From Bacteroidota bacterium (GTDB lineage: Bacteria > Bacteroidota > Bacteroidia > Chitinophagales > Chitinophagaceae), in the NCBI GenBank assembly GCA_018267965.1, contig JAFDXK010000001.1:310001-374000 (forward strand): a stretch of 64,000 bases of DNA, read 5' to 3'. The translations under genes and the position numbers were made by a program. Below are positions 16,713 through 25,009 of the stretch, piece by piece. The notes beneath the pieces are model-generated. The model saw only the letters and a program-made list of their open reading frames with translations. It was not told where the DNA came from and ran no database searches. How positions within the stretch are numbered: the first letter of the stretch is position 1; each line of letters opens with the position of its first letter.

Positions 16713-17114
16713 TTAGTGTAATATTGAGTAGATTAGAAATATAACAAAAACTATAGCGATCAATATATTAATCAGGATGTCAATCCTCATTTTAGGTATC
16801 GAATGTTCAGGATAGTCAATATCCCACTGACCTTTGTTTGCAAAATCTAATAATACTTTAGGAGTAACGGGAATTTGTGTTACTCGTTCGTTAGGCGGTT
16901 TGAAAAAAAAGCTACCTGTGTTATTCCCTTCTTCGCAAGTATGAAAATACCATAAGTATCTATCCATATCTACACTGAATTTTTTTGAATAAGTGCCAAT
17001 CATTTCATGAAAGTCATCACCTGTTACACCACTCTTGAATAAGTCAGTGTCTTCATTCAGTTGCAAGCCTGTTAACTCTTCTAAGTGCTCAATTATATCT
17101 GAGATAGAATACAT
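16713..17114 (-). CDS. DUF1493-like membrane-anchored protein
   Basis: 133 residues. The first 60 residues resemble acyl-carrier-like DUF1493 proteins: a helix, the DTDLFKSGVTGDDFHEMIGTY segment in which an acidic pair takes the place of the carrier serine, then FSVDMDRYLWYFHTCEEG. The C-terminus has a strong membrane helix (about 108-130, IDILINILIAIVFVIFLIY), not standard for every family member. With the usual phosphopantetheine serine absent, it is probably not an active carrier. In enterobacteria the family is mostly uncharacterised. It is the last gene before the promoter of phage block B. Confidence 0.55.
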   Translation of the reverse strand: MYSISDIIEHLEELTGLQLNEDTDLFKSGVTGDDFHEMIGTYSKKFSVDMDRYLWYFHTCEEGNNTGSFFFKPPNERVTQIPVTPKVLLDFANKGQWDIDYPEHSIPKMRIDILINILIAIVFVIFLIYSILH

Positions 17115-17208
17115 TGTAACTCCAATTTACTAAACCTTTTTTATCAATACAATTCCTCTCCGAATTCACCAAATCATTAACAACAAAAAAAGTTTTTTAA
17201 AATAATTT

Positions 17209-17237
17209 TTGTTATTTAAAAATAGGTTGTACATTTG
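17209..17237 (+). promoter_or_regulatory. Promoter of phage block B
   Basis: TTG (17209-17211) and a perfect TACATTTG (17230-17237) are 18 nt apart, preceded by an A/T-rich stretch. The start of transcription would be near 17244, about 20 nt before ATG 17265. Confidence 0.75.
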
Positions 17238-17264
17238 TGCAAGTAAACCGAATCACACACCACC

Positions 17265-17624
17265 ATGAAACTGAAAAACTACTCGGTAAAGGACTCCCGT
17301 ATTATACAGGATAACGAGGGGAAATCTCCTGACGACTTACTGGAACTGGGCTTATCGCAACGCGGCTACCGCCGTATGCTGGAAGATAGTATTGATATCA
17401 CACAGGCTAAGATAGAAGATACTCCTGCTTATGAAACAGGTGCCGTATTGCAACCATTGAAAGTAGAAGCCATCAACCTGCAATCTGTTACGGCACAATA
17501 TACCGACCAGCGCAAAAGCGTAACGCTGCACAACAAACGCAGTGGTCGCACATTGCAAATGGCATACAAAGCAGCTAACCTGCTGGCAGAAAAATATCCA
17601 CGCGAATTTGAAATACTGGCATAA
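17265..17624 (+). CDS. Small phage protein, first gene of block B
   Basis: 119 residues, acidic and basic patches, no membrane segment. Middle part TPAYETGAVLQPLKVEAINLQ looks beta-strand rich, the end (RTLQMAYKAANLLAEKYPREFEIL) is a helix. No family recognised. Its stop overlaps the next start (TAATG at 17622-17626), so the two are translationally coupled. Position before the scaffold and capsid would fit a head-assembly helper; this is inference. Confidence 0.5.
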   Translation: MKLKNYSVKDSRIIQDNEGKSPDDLLELGLSQRGYRRMLEDSIDITQAKIEDTPAYETGAVLQPLKVEAINLQSVTAQYTDQRKSVTLHNKRSGRTLQMAYKAANLLAEKYPREFEILA

Positions 17625-17962
17625 TGGCAAAGAAGAAGAAAATGGAAACAGAACAGGAAGAGGTCATTGTTCCTGTAACAATAGAGCAAACGATTGTTGC
17701 ACCTGCACTACAAATATTAGATGTGCCGCAGGGATATGTATTGCTGGTGTCATTACAAACAGATGGCAGTGATAAGCAGGGCAGCGAATTTTTCTACCCC
17801 GAAAGAAGTTATCGCAAGTATTACGGTGATGAAACCAAATTCAGGGTAAAAGCAATCAACGAATTAACCGACATAAACACTATACACTATGAAAATCTCA
17901 GTAGAACAAGCCAACATATTATTCAGCGCACTACCGGCAGATGTAGCAGTTGTGGCAGATGA
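17624..17962 (+). CDS. Small phage protein overlapping the scaffold gene
   Basis: 112 residues. A lysine/glutamate-rich start (MAKKKKMETEQEE) leads into a compact beta segment (VPVTIEQTIVAPALQILDVPQGYVLLVSL) and a FFYPERSYRKYYGDETKFRVKAIN stretch. The last 25 residues are encoded in the 74 bp that overlap the start of the scaffold gene (17889-17962) in another frame; this part is low-complexity and basic and may be non-essential read-through. No family recognised. It could be a head-completion or decoration protein. Confidence 0.45.
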   Translation: MAKKKKMETEQEEVIVPVTIEQTIVAPALQILDVPQGYVLLVSLQTDGSDKQGSEFFYPERSYRKYYGDETKFRVKAINELTDINTIHYENLSRTSQHIIQRTTGRCSSCGR

Positions 17963-18719
17963 GCATGAAGCAGATGAAACAACAGATGTAGAATCGCTTG
18001 CGTTATCATTAACCAATAGTATCGCTACCAACCTTCGCCCGCAGTTGGAACAGGAAATGCGCCCGAGCATAGAAGGGAGTTTTATGGCCAGGTATTTGGG
18101 CACGCTCCGCTCGATAGTGTCGCGTGAGTTTAACATCAATCGCCGCAGGCTGGATAAGCTAACGATGGAAGAAATAGTAGCGCAATGCAAAACAGTACAG
18201 GTTCCGCCACATGAGGAGCTACCTGAAAAAACAGAAGCTGCAGATGAAGAACTGAAAGCAGCGTACGAATTGAAATATGCAGAGATGAAGGCTAGCTATG
18301 AGCAAATGATGCAGGAAGAACGTAATAAGTATGCGCAGAAAGACATAGCTACGCGTTGCCTGAGCATGATAGAGAAGTTGCCACGCAAAGGTGGTGATTT
18401 ACAGGAGCAGGCAGATATGCTACGTTACAAAATGCAGTCGGCTTACGAAGTGCGTTATAATGAAGCAACAAAGAAATTAGAATTTTATAAAGAAGGGCAG
18501 CAGGTGGTGAGTGAAAACAACCAACCGCTGAACGATGAAGATTTTGCCCGCAACTGGGCAGAGAAAGCCGGAATACTGGTAAATGATACCCGCCATATTT
18601 TGCCTGCTGATGTAAAGGCAGGACAACAGGGGCATTATGGTACAGGTGTCATCAACCTGAACGGCGACACGCAAAACCCTACAGCAATGGATGCCATTGC
18701 AGCATGGGTAGAGCAGTAA
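17889..18719 (+). CDS. Probable phage capsid scaffolding protein
   Basis: 276 residues directly before the capsid gene, the usual place of scaffolds. Residues 15-60 are acidic (DEHEADETTDVES). Residues about 85-165 are strongly helical and probably coiled coil (EELKAAYELKYAEMKASYEQMMQEERNKYAQKD). The C-terminus is Ala/Gly-rich with a short terminal helix (AMDAIAAWVEQ) like the capsid-binding tail of scaffolds. No protease signature (no GxSxG) is seen, so it is a scaffold without a fused maturation protease. Function is inferred from position and helical character. Confidence 0.6.
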   Translation: MKISVEQANILFSALPADVAVVADEHEADETTDVESLALSLTNSIATNLRPQLEQEMRPSIEGSFMARYLGTLRSIVSREFNINRRRLDKLTMEEIVAQCKTVQVPPHEELPEKTEAADEELKAAYELKYAEMKASYEQMMQEERNKYAQKDIATRCLSMIEKLPRKGGDLQEQADMLRYKMQSAYEVRYNEATKKLEFYKEGQQVVSENNQPLNDEDFARNWAEKAGILVNDTRHILPADVKAGQQGHYGTGVINLNGDTQNPTAMDAIAAWVEQ

Positions 18720-18729
18720 TTATTTTTTC

Positions 18730-18835
18730 ATAGCCGGACGCAGCTATTCAAACAATACGTTTACAGGCATATCTCCGTTGCGCCTTAAGCAACATTAGCA
18801 ATCCAATTTGTTTAACCTATTAATCAAAAAAAGCC
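18730..18835 (+). promoter_or_regulatory. Structured leader of the capsid mRNA
   Basis: ATAGCCGGACGCAGCTAT (18730-18747) folds with the outer five pairs perfect. It is followed by TCAAACAATACG, ACAGGC, an AGGC/GCCT stem and TTAACCTATTAA before ATG 18836. The order, spacing and several sequence blocks match the tail-tube leader at 5823-5924, although the two genes are 13 kb apart. Confidence 0.65.
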
Positions 18836-20167
18836 ATGAGCTTTAAAAATGCCATGCAGGCTACGCAAAAAAGCATATTGCAATATGCCAAACAGGGACG
18901 CCCCTACGAGGTACTTGCCGCACTGCTAGCTGCACGCCAGTTTAATACAACGATCACAGAAACCGATTTGCAATCGGAAGCGGGCAAAAAACGCCAGCTT
19001 AAAATCAACTACTATGCACCCGTATGCACAGATAATGGTGTAGGCAATGAAAACATCTGCAACGCAGGTACGGTGATAGAGCCTAAACAAGTGTTCTTTG
19101 ACATCTCTCGCACTACCGCATCGGCAGTGTATCAACTAAACCGCGATGATGTGCGCTATGTAGATGGTGCTTATACTTTCAGCGACCATGCGAAAGCAGC
19201 CATCAATGCAGCATTGCCCGCAGTGCGCCGCAAGCTGGCTACAGAAGTGGCAAGTTTGTTAGTGTCTAACACAGGTTTGTTGCCGGATGGTAACAGCACA
19301 CGTATGTTGCCATTTATGGATAAAGAAACCGGAACGATGAACCCTATGGGTTTGTGGGAAGTAGAACGCACGTATCGTGATGCGGGTTTCTCTGATCCAT
19401 TCATTGTTGGCGGTACAGACGTGTTTCATTGGCGCAAAGCTGTAGAAGTAGGCGGCATCAACGACAAGGGACAAAACATGAGTGCCCTTGGACGTAGTAA
19501 TGCCTATTATGATACACTTATCAATGATGCGTTTGGTGATGCTGATACAGAACACATTGTAACCTTCGACCCGCAGATGCTGAAGTTTGTAAGCTTCAAT
19601 CGCAATGCAGGCATATTTGCTACCGACCTGAATAATATAGATGCTATTGATGCTATCTATCAGCGTGGGGGTACTGATTATGTAGAAGGTGTATTGGCCG
19701 ACCCGCTTACCGGTTTGCTTTGGGACCTGAACGTGAATTACGATAAATGTAATTACCGCTGGACGTTCCAATGGAAACTGGAATGGGATATTTTCTTCAT
19801 GCCGCCAATGGTATGCAACCTGCCTGGTGTGAATGGTGTTTGCCATTTTACTACTTGTGCACCGGTCCAATTCACTTGTCCTGAAGGTGGTACACCAATA
19901 ACAGGAGCAACAAGCCATACGTATCAATGGGATACTAACGGCATTGTCAGCTATCCGTTATATGTGTATGAATTAGACCTTGGCGGTCAAACATCGCATC
20001 CTGATGCAACTGTAGCCAACATTACAGAGTTGAAAGACCTGATGAATGCAAATGTTACAGGATACACGTTTGGCATAAGCGGCACGAAACTGAACTACAC
20101 AGGCTATAGTGGCCTGGGCGGACACGTAAATGATACTACTAACATATCCTTCACCGTAGCCCCTTAA
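18836..20167 (+). CDS. Probable phage major capsid protein
   Basis: 443 residues, a usual size for HK97-fold capsid proteins. N-terminus helical (MQATQKSILQYAKQGRPYEVLAALLAAR), then a basic-acidic arm and a long alpha/beta body (EVASLLVSNTGLLPD, VERTYRDAGFSDPFIVGG, DAFGDADTEHIVTFDPQMLK). The C-terminal third is cysteine-rich (CNLPGVNGVCHF, CAPVQFTCPEGG) and Gly/Thr-rich, which may be an added surface domain cross-linked by cysteines or metal. It follows the scaffold, has its own structured leader and a strong terminator behind it (20186-20213), all typical of the most abundant virion protein. No motif proves the HK97 fold; the call rests on context, size and expression signals. Confidence 0.7.
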   Translation: MSFKNAMQATQKSILQYAKQGRPYEVLAALLAARQFNTTITETDLQSEAGKKRQLKINYYAPVCTDNGVGNENICNAGTVIEPKQVFFDISRTTASAVYQLNRDDVRYVDGAYTFSDHAKAAINAALPAVRRKLATEVASLLVSNTGLLPDGNSTRMLPFMDKETGTMNPMGLWEVERTYRDAGFSDPFIVGGTDVFHWRKAVEVGGINDKGQNMSALGRSNAYYDTLINDAFGDADTEHIVTFDPQMLKFVSFNRNAGIFATDLNNIDAIDAIYQRGGTDYVEGVLADPLTGLLWDLNVNYDKCNYRWTFQWKLEWDIFFMPPMVCNLPGVNGVCHFTTCAPVQFTCPEGGTPITGATSHTYQWDTNGIVSYPLYVYELDLGGQTSHPDATVANITELKDLMNANVTGYTFGISGTKLNYTGYSGLGGHVNDTTNISFTVAP

Positions 20168-20185
20168 TTGTCCTATCTCTGATTG

Positions 20186-20217
20186 AGTTCCCCGTAGTTA
20201 GTAGCGGGGAACTTTTA
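20186..20217 (+). terminator. Terminator after the capsid gene
   Basis: AGTTCCCCG (20186-20194) and CGGGGAACT (20205-20213) form a 9-bp stem followed by TTTTA. It should limit read-through so that the capsid is made in excess over the downstream proteins. Confidence 0.85.
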
Positions 20218-20239
20218 TAAGCCTGATAAAATATACACC

Positions 20240-21220
20240 ATGAGTTTATTAAATAATATCATCTCGGTAAGAGATGTGACAACAGAAGAGAATGTGCCAT
20301 CAATCAGCGGATTTGATTTGATGGATGCACCTGAAATATCGGTGCTGAACCTTGCGCACATTGCCAATGAAGAATACATAACAGGTTTGCACCTTGCAAG
20401 AAAAAAAGTATCACAAGCGACATTGCTGGTGAGAAATGATTTGATGAGTGCAATGGCTGCCAATCATATTCTGCCTGATGTAACAGCGAAGAAATACAAA
20501 ACAGGAGAGTTTAAAACAGAAGTGAGTTTTCCGGCAGAAGCAAAAGAGCGCGGGTTGACATTGTATAAGAACAATCGTATCAGGGGCAACTTAAGGAAGC
20601 TGAAGATTGAAAATGTATTGATATACCCATTGGCGGATGCTTCTAATGTAACGCTTAAAGTGTATGATGATTATGCAGGTGGCACAGTAAGCACTTATAA
20701 CATAGACCTGGCAGGTAATAAAGTAAACACCTTCAAAATCAATTATGAAGTAAAAGGGACGTTTGCAAGAGTATTACTTGATGGTACGAATGTGCCAGTT
20801 GCCGGTTCTTATCTTACTTGCTTTACTGGTTGTAACGGTACACTACCTAATGACTGCGGCTATACCAAAGGCTGGTATGACGATAAAGAAATCAGTGGCA
20901 AAGAAAGCTTCGGTTTGAACCTTGAATTTTTCTGCGAATGTGATTATGACCAGTTGTTGTTTGATTTAAGCAAGCTATATATAGGCGAATTGGTTTGGCT
21001 AAAGACAAGAGTATTGCTGATGGAAGAACACTTGCGTACCAACAGGCTCAATAACTGGGTGGTATATGGCAGGGAAGAAACACAGCAATACCTTACAGAT
21101 GTTGAGAATCAGTATCGCGAAAAATGGAAAACATTTATCAATGTATTGCCGGCAATTCTGCAACAAATGAAAGATGATTGCCTGTATTGCAATGGCATAA
21201 AATGGGTTACAAACATTTAA
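20240..21220 (+). CDS. Phage structural protein after the capsid, unknown
   Basis: 326 residues. A helical/acidic N-terminus (MSLLNNIISVRDVTTEEN) leads to a beta body (VTLKVYDDYAGGTVSTYNIDL) with a cysteine-rich loop (TCFTGCNGTLPNDCGYT, EFFCECDYD) and a helical C-terminus (LRTNRLNNWVVYGREETQQYLTDVENQYREKW). The cysteine pattern echoes the capsid and tail proteins. Head-tail connector, neck or minor capsid protein are all possible from position. No family recognised. Confidence 0.45.
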   Translation: MSLLNNIISVRDVTTEENVPSISGFDLMDAPEISVLNLAHIANEEYITGLHLARKKVSQATLLVRNDLMSAMAANHILPDVTAKKYKTGEFKTEVSFPAEAKERGLTLYKNNRIRGNLRKLKIENVLIYPLADASNVTLKVYDDYAGGTVSTYNIDLAGNKVNTFKINYEVKGTFARVLLDGTNVPVAGSYLTCFTGCNGTLPNDCGYTKGWYDDKEISGKESFGLNLEFFCECDYDQLLFDLSKLYIGELVWLKTRVLLMEEHLRTNRLNNWVVYGREETQQYLTDVENQYREKWKTFINVLPAILQQMKDDCLYCNGIKWVTNI

Positions 21221-21224
21221 GCAA

Positions 21225-21620
21225 ATGACTATGTTGATATTTCTCTTGTATACGATTATTGGCTGGATAGCTAACGCATGTCTGGTAAAGCTGTTGTTCG
21301 TCAGTATTCAGCCCGGGCAATGGATAGATAAACTACTCAACTGGCAAAAACGATTGCAGGAATGGGATAAACAAGGCAAAATAGGCATCGTAAAGATTGG
21401 CGGTTATTGTGAAATATGCTTCAGCCATTTTCTCACGTTCATTGCGTTTTGGTGCTATATGCTGTTCATGAAGATAGCTGTTGGGCAATGGATAACAGAT
21501 GACGTGCATAGTACGCCACAAATAATACTGATTAATGCGATATGGTATTTGGTATATGTATCAATCGGTACTAATCTGTCGCTCTATTTTATCAGTAAAC
21601 TATTTAGCCCGAAACAATGA
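21225..21620 (+). CDS. Small membrane protein in phage block B
   Basis: 131 residues with three likely membrane helices (about 3-25, 68-88, 98-123). A CEICFSH motif sits at the start of the second helix, recalling the CxxC-containing membrane proteins of the DUF1360 type. The start follows the previous stop by 4 bp and the stop overlaps the next start (ATGA), so it belongs to the block. Embedded between structural genes, it could act in lysis or superinfection exclusion, or be a host-interaction protein; the sequence does not decide. Confidence 0.5.
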   Translation: MTMLIFLLYTIIGWIANACLVKLLFVSIQPGQWIDKLLNWQKRLQEWDKQGKIGIVKIGGYCEICFSHFLTFIAFWCYMLFMKIAVGQWITDDVHSTPQIILINAIWYLVYVSIGTNLSLYFISKLFSPKQ

Positions 21621-21775
21621 CCCTGGAAGAATATTATAGCTACCTGCAAGGATTATTGAGTTCGAAACAAGAAACAGTAATCAGGGCTTATAAAGAGCCT
21701 TCGTACAAAACCGTTAAACTGAAACCTAAACTATTCACCGTGAAAAATAAACCCAATGCAAAAAGAAGATTTTGA
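21617..21775 (+). CDS. Small 52-residue phage protein
   Basis: ATG 21617 overlaps the stop of the membrane-protein gene by 4 bp (ATGA), and the TGA at 21773 lies 20 bp inside the next gene. The peptide (MTLEEYYSYLQGLLSS, then a basic KLKPKLF...KRRF tail) has one N-terminal helix and a lysine-rich end. The perfect overlap coupling on both sides is the main argument that it is real. No family recognised; a small connector or regulator is possible. Confidence 0.5.
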   Translation: MTLEEYYSYLQGLLSSKQETVIRAYKEPSYKTVKLKPKLFTVKNKPNAKRRF

Positions 21776-22301
21776 GAAACTGAAATATTTCATACTGGAT
21801 AAAAATAGTTGCTTCGATACAGGCTTTGCAAATGTTTACAAAGATGAAACAAACCGTATTGTGTATAAACCCAATGAGAATGACTTAAGCGTCGTTTTTC
21901 CGGCTGATAATATCGGTAATTACTTCTATCTGCGAAATGAGTCTTCTATTAAACATGAAGCTAAGCCAGATGAGCGATTGACTGATGGAGGTACACAAAA
22001 ATTATCATTCCTGGATACAACTACTGTTTATCTGGTAGCTATTGTTAATCATGCAGACCCATATATCCTGCTTCAAAACCTTATCAATACCATGATGCAA
22101 TACAGAGAGTTGAATGTACAACCACAAACGAGTAACTGGAACAGGGAATTGGTTGTGATTGAAGAAATGCAAAAGATAAAAGTAGAAGACCAGCAATCAG
22201 TATTGAAAAGACTGAAAGATGAAACGATTGTGAAATTGACGCTAACTGTGTCCAAGTTGTTTGTTCCATCAGATTGTATTGTTAACCCTATAAATTCTTA
22301 A
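21756..22301 (+). CDS. Phage neck/tail-completion candidate
   Basis: 181 residues, soluble, with a VAIVNHADPYILLQNLINTMMQY stretch and a long helix near the end. Size and position two genes after the post-capsid protein suit tail-terminator or neck proteins, which are 130-180 residues. It overlaps the 52-residue gene by 20 bp. There is no decisive motif. Confidence 0.4.
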   Translation: MQKEDFEKLKYFILDKNSCFDTGFANVYKDETNRIVYKPNENDLSVVFPADNIGNYFYLRNESSIKHEAKPDERLTDGGTQKLSFLDTTTVYLVAIVNHADPYILLQNLINTMMQYRELNVQPQTSNWNRELVVIEEMQKIKVEDQQSVLKRLKDETIVKLTLTVSKLFVPSDCIVNPINS

Positions 22302-22304
22302 TCT

Positions 22305-22838
22305 ATGAGTACTAATGATTGCCAAAACATTGGAGTGATTCCTGTGTCAGAAGTTGCTATTGCACTGCCGTTAACTGCAGATGTAACTGGTACATGGGCA
22401 TTTATGACAACTTTTAACGGAGCCTATCAATACGTGCAATTTACTGCAGAGGCAGGGCATCATATTGTTGTTCCAGCATTATTGAATGAAGACTGGATGT
22501 ACAATTTTAAACTGTTCAAGCCAGATACTTCACTGTTTAATGATACCAGTTATTGTATGACGACAATTCCGTTGGTGACAGGCATTGTTTATAATGCGGG
22601 TAATGATACCCCGCAAATAGCAGTTGGTAAGCTACAGTATGTAGCTACGGCAAATCAATCAAGCATAGCTGAAGACATATTTGTGGATGCAAGACAAGTT
22701 GCGGTTTTTGTTGAAGGCATCATTATGCAGGAAGGCAATCAGCCTGACGGATATTTATTGAATACAGCAACGGGGGCCATAACATTTAATTCTCCGCTTA
22801 TAGAAGGACAAAAAATTATTGTTTTATATATCAAATAA
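22305..22838 (+). CDS. Phage structural protein, unknown
   Basis: 177 residues, beta-rich throughout (VAIALPLTADVTGTWAFMTTF, IVVPALLNEDWMYNFKLFKP) with a closing strand set ITFNSPLIEGQKIIVLYIK. The C-terminal ~60 residues (FVDARQVAVFVEGIIMQEGNQPDGYLLN) resemble the small beta domains at tips and neck of tailed phages, where a 'dG..v.L...P..G..i.v.Y' pattern is common. It lies 3 bp after the previous gene and 5 bp before the fibre gene, so it may be the fibre's adaptor. Role inferred from position only. Confidence 0.4.
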   Translation: MSTNDCQNIGVIPVSEVAIALPLTADVTGTWAFMTTFNGAYQYVQFTAEAGHHIVVPALLNEDWMYNFKLFKPDTSLFNDTSYCMTTIPLVTGIVYNAGNDTPQIAVGKLQYVATANQSSIAEDIFVDARQVAVFVEGIIMQEGNQPDGYLLNTATGAITFNSPLIEGQKIIVLYIK

Positions 22839-22843
22839 CAACC

Positions 22844-24760
22844 ATGAAAAAAATACTAACACTATTATTAATTCTATTGTCGGTAAATGCATTTGCCCAA
22901 ACGGGTATGTTTATGAACCGTTTTTATATAACTGGTTCACTGGCATTAGGCAAAGAGGAAAGGACGTTTGCAGATACCTCTGCCTGGCTGCAGCTTGGAA
23001 AAGACACTACCAATAAAGGACTGATATTTCCACGCGTAATCCTGGATAGCTTCAGAACAATAAAAAGAGCTGTATATATATATGACCTGAAAGATTCTGT
23101 GCTGTATCATTTTGACGGTACAATGAAAGTGAGATATATGACATATAAGGACACTAATATGATAAAACAGATCATTACGCGTGTTGTACCTCCGATTGAT
23201 ACTACAGTTCTATCGACTAAGTATTATGTAAATAATAACGGATTTATAAAGAATGGAGGTAATACCACAGGTGCTACAATGTCAATTGGTGCAAATGATA
23301 ATTATGCTTTAAACCTTAAAACCAATAATACAACGAGGGTAATAGTAACAGATAGTGGCAAGGTGGGAGTTGGTGTCTCACCAACTGCGGGACAATTACA
23401 TGTCAATGGGGTTATAGCATCAGATGGCAACAAGTATGTGAGCAATAGTTCTTTGTCGGGTTCATCTGGCACATATAAAGATGCTACATGGGGATTGACG
23501 GATGTAGGCGCAAATGGAAGTTCTGCAGATTATCAATTGATTAATAATCCTACTAGTGGAACAACTGTATTTATGGTGCCTCATGGTACCAATAAGGCTC
23601 ATTACTACGGACAAGTTGAAGTAAAGAGTACTGCTAATGAAGTTCAGATAGATATGGCGAGTTCCCCTTCAGGACATTTATATGCAGGAGTTAGCACAGG
23701 CACTTTTGATGTAAGTAATAGAGGGTTTTTATCTTTTGGAGATACATATGGTTCCTCTAATAGCAATCTGGTATTTGGAACTGGTAAAATAGCTGTTGGG
23801 AATGCGAATTTACTGGTAGGTACATATACTGATAACGGAATTGATAAAGGTCAGTTTAATGGCACAGTGTCCTCGCAAGGATTAAAGGTTAATAATCTGA
23901 GTATTGCCGGTGTTACCCCTTATAATATTATTCAACGTTACAATGACGGTAGCAGAGATGGCATGGAGATTTTGTGCGGCGGAGCGACGGGAGGATATGC
24001 TGGTGGATTTAAAGTTAGAACTCTTGGCATCAATGCTACAACCTCACCTAAAGAGAGTTTTGTAATTAATAACAATGTGATATCTATGGGTCATCACGGA
24101 ACTGATGTTAATGGCAATAATTACTTCAATGCAAGTGAGTCGCAAGTTAATATAGCTCGAGATAACACTGACGGTCAACTACTAAATCTTTGGAATCGAA
24201 GAGTCGGGCACCCTGTGATAATAACTTTTGGGAATGATGTTTGGGGGGCAGGGGGACCAATGGCTACATCTTCGATAATTAGTGAAGTAGCACCTGATGG
24301 TTATAGAGGTTATTTATCGTTATTTACAAATAATGGAGTTGGCGGATCATTTGATAACGATATTAGAGCATTATTGGTTGACGGTTACCAAAATGTTGGT
24401 ATTGGTGTATCAAGAAATGTTACTCCAACATATTTGGGGGCTGGCCTGACTCTTCCTTCTGCCCGATTGCATGTGTTAGGTAGTGCCGCATCTACACCGG
24501 TAAGTATTTTTCAATCTGCTCCTTCACAGACTGCGGATATCTCACAATGGCAAAATAGTAGTGGCACAACACTCGCCAAAATTGATAAAGATGGCAATGC
24601 TACAATTCAAAAACTACAAACAGCTCAACCATCTTCAAACGGAGCAGGGGTAATAAAAATAGGTAAAATAATCACTGGTGCCAGTGTGACGCTTCAAACA
24701 GATAAATTTCTTGAAGTAGATGTAGACGGTACAATTTATAAACTCGCTATAGTTCAATAA
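22844..24760 (+). CDS. Tail-fibre-like protein with an N-terminal secretion signal
   Basis: 638 residues. Residues 1-19 form a typical Sec signal peptide (MKKILTLLLILLSVNAFAQ), odd for a virion protein. A LQLGKDTTNKGLIFPRV motif (about 48-65) is widespread in surface proteins of Bacteroidota, and then a segmented beta region follows with repeats such as SGKVGVGVSPTAGQLHVNG and YQNVGIGVSRNVTPTY, typical of fibre shafts and of 'GIGT..P...L.V.G' fibre-domain proteins. The C-terminus (VTLQTDKFLEVDVDGTIYKLAIV) is a beta cap; no S74-type chaperone end is seen. Receptor binding is the likely role if it is a virion part. Alternatively it is a cell-surface protein captured by the locus. Confidence 0.6.
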   Translation: MKKILTLLLILLSVNAFAQTGMFMNRFYITGSLALGKEERTFADTSAWLQLGKDTTNKGLIFPRVILDSFRTIKRAVYIYDLKDSVLYHFDGTMKVRYMTYKDTNMIKQIITRVVPPIDTTVLSTKYYVNNNGFIKNGGNTTGATMSIGANDNYALNLKTNNTTRVIVTDSGKVGVGVSPTAGQLHVNGVIASDGNKYVSNSSLSGSSGTYKDATWGLTDVGANGSSADYQLINNPTSGTTVFMVPHGTNKAHYYGQVEVKSTANEVQIDMASSPSGHLYAGVSTGTFDVSNRGFLSFGDTYGSSNSNLVFGTGKIAVGNANLLVGTYTDNGIDKGQFNGTVSSQGLKVNNLSIAGVTPYNIIQRYNDGSRDGMEILCGGATGGYAGGFKVRTLGINATTSPKESFVINNNVISMGHHGTDVNGNNYFNASESQVNIARDNTDGQLLNLWNRRVGHPVIITFGNDVWGAGGPMATSSIISEVAPDGYRGYLSLFTNNGVGGSFDNDIRALLVDGYQNVGIGVSRNVTPTYLGAGLTLPSARLHVLGSAASTPVSIFQSAPSQTADISQWQNSSGTTLAKIDKDGNATIQKLQTAQPSSNGAGVIKIGKIITGASVTLQTDKFLEVDVDGTIYKLAIVQ

Positions 24761-24766
24761 CTCATT

Positions 24767-25009
24767 ATGGAAACAAATTTGAAATTCGGATTATCACAAG
24801 TGAATAATCCAACCCCTCAGTGGGCAAAATATACCTTTCGAATCATATTCCTTGTTTTATCAGTAGCTGTATTTATGGTGTCTGATTATCCGGGATTACA
24901 AGAAGCAACGAAGCTACTAATGCTCAAATGGTTCTCCGGTATTAATATGCTTGTATGGGGATTGTCAAAATTATTTGGAATAGAAGAAAAACAACCTGAT
25001 GCATCATGA
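24767..25009 (+). CDS. Holin candidate
   Basis: 80 residues with two hydrophobic segments (about 22-39 and 52-68) joined by a short acidic loop, a charged N-terminus and a Glu/Lys tail, a common class II holin layout. Its stop overlaps the next start (ATGA). It opens a three-gene cassette of small membrane proteins after the fibre gene, where phages often place lysis genes. No sequence family was recognised. Confidence 0.5.
   Translation: METNLKFGLSQVNNPTPQWAKYTFRIIFLVLSVAVFMVSDYPGLQEATKLLMLKWFSGINMLVWGLSKLFGIEEKQPDAS

Noticed and set aside
16713-17114. Acyl carrier protein
   Set aside because: The phosphopantetheine serine position is acidic and there is a C-terminal membrane helix.
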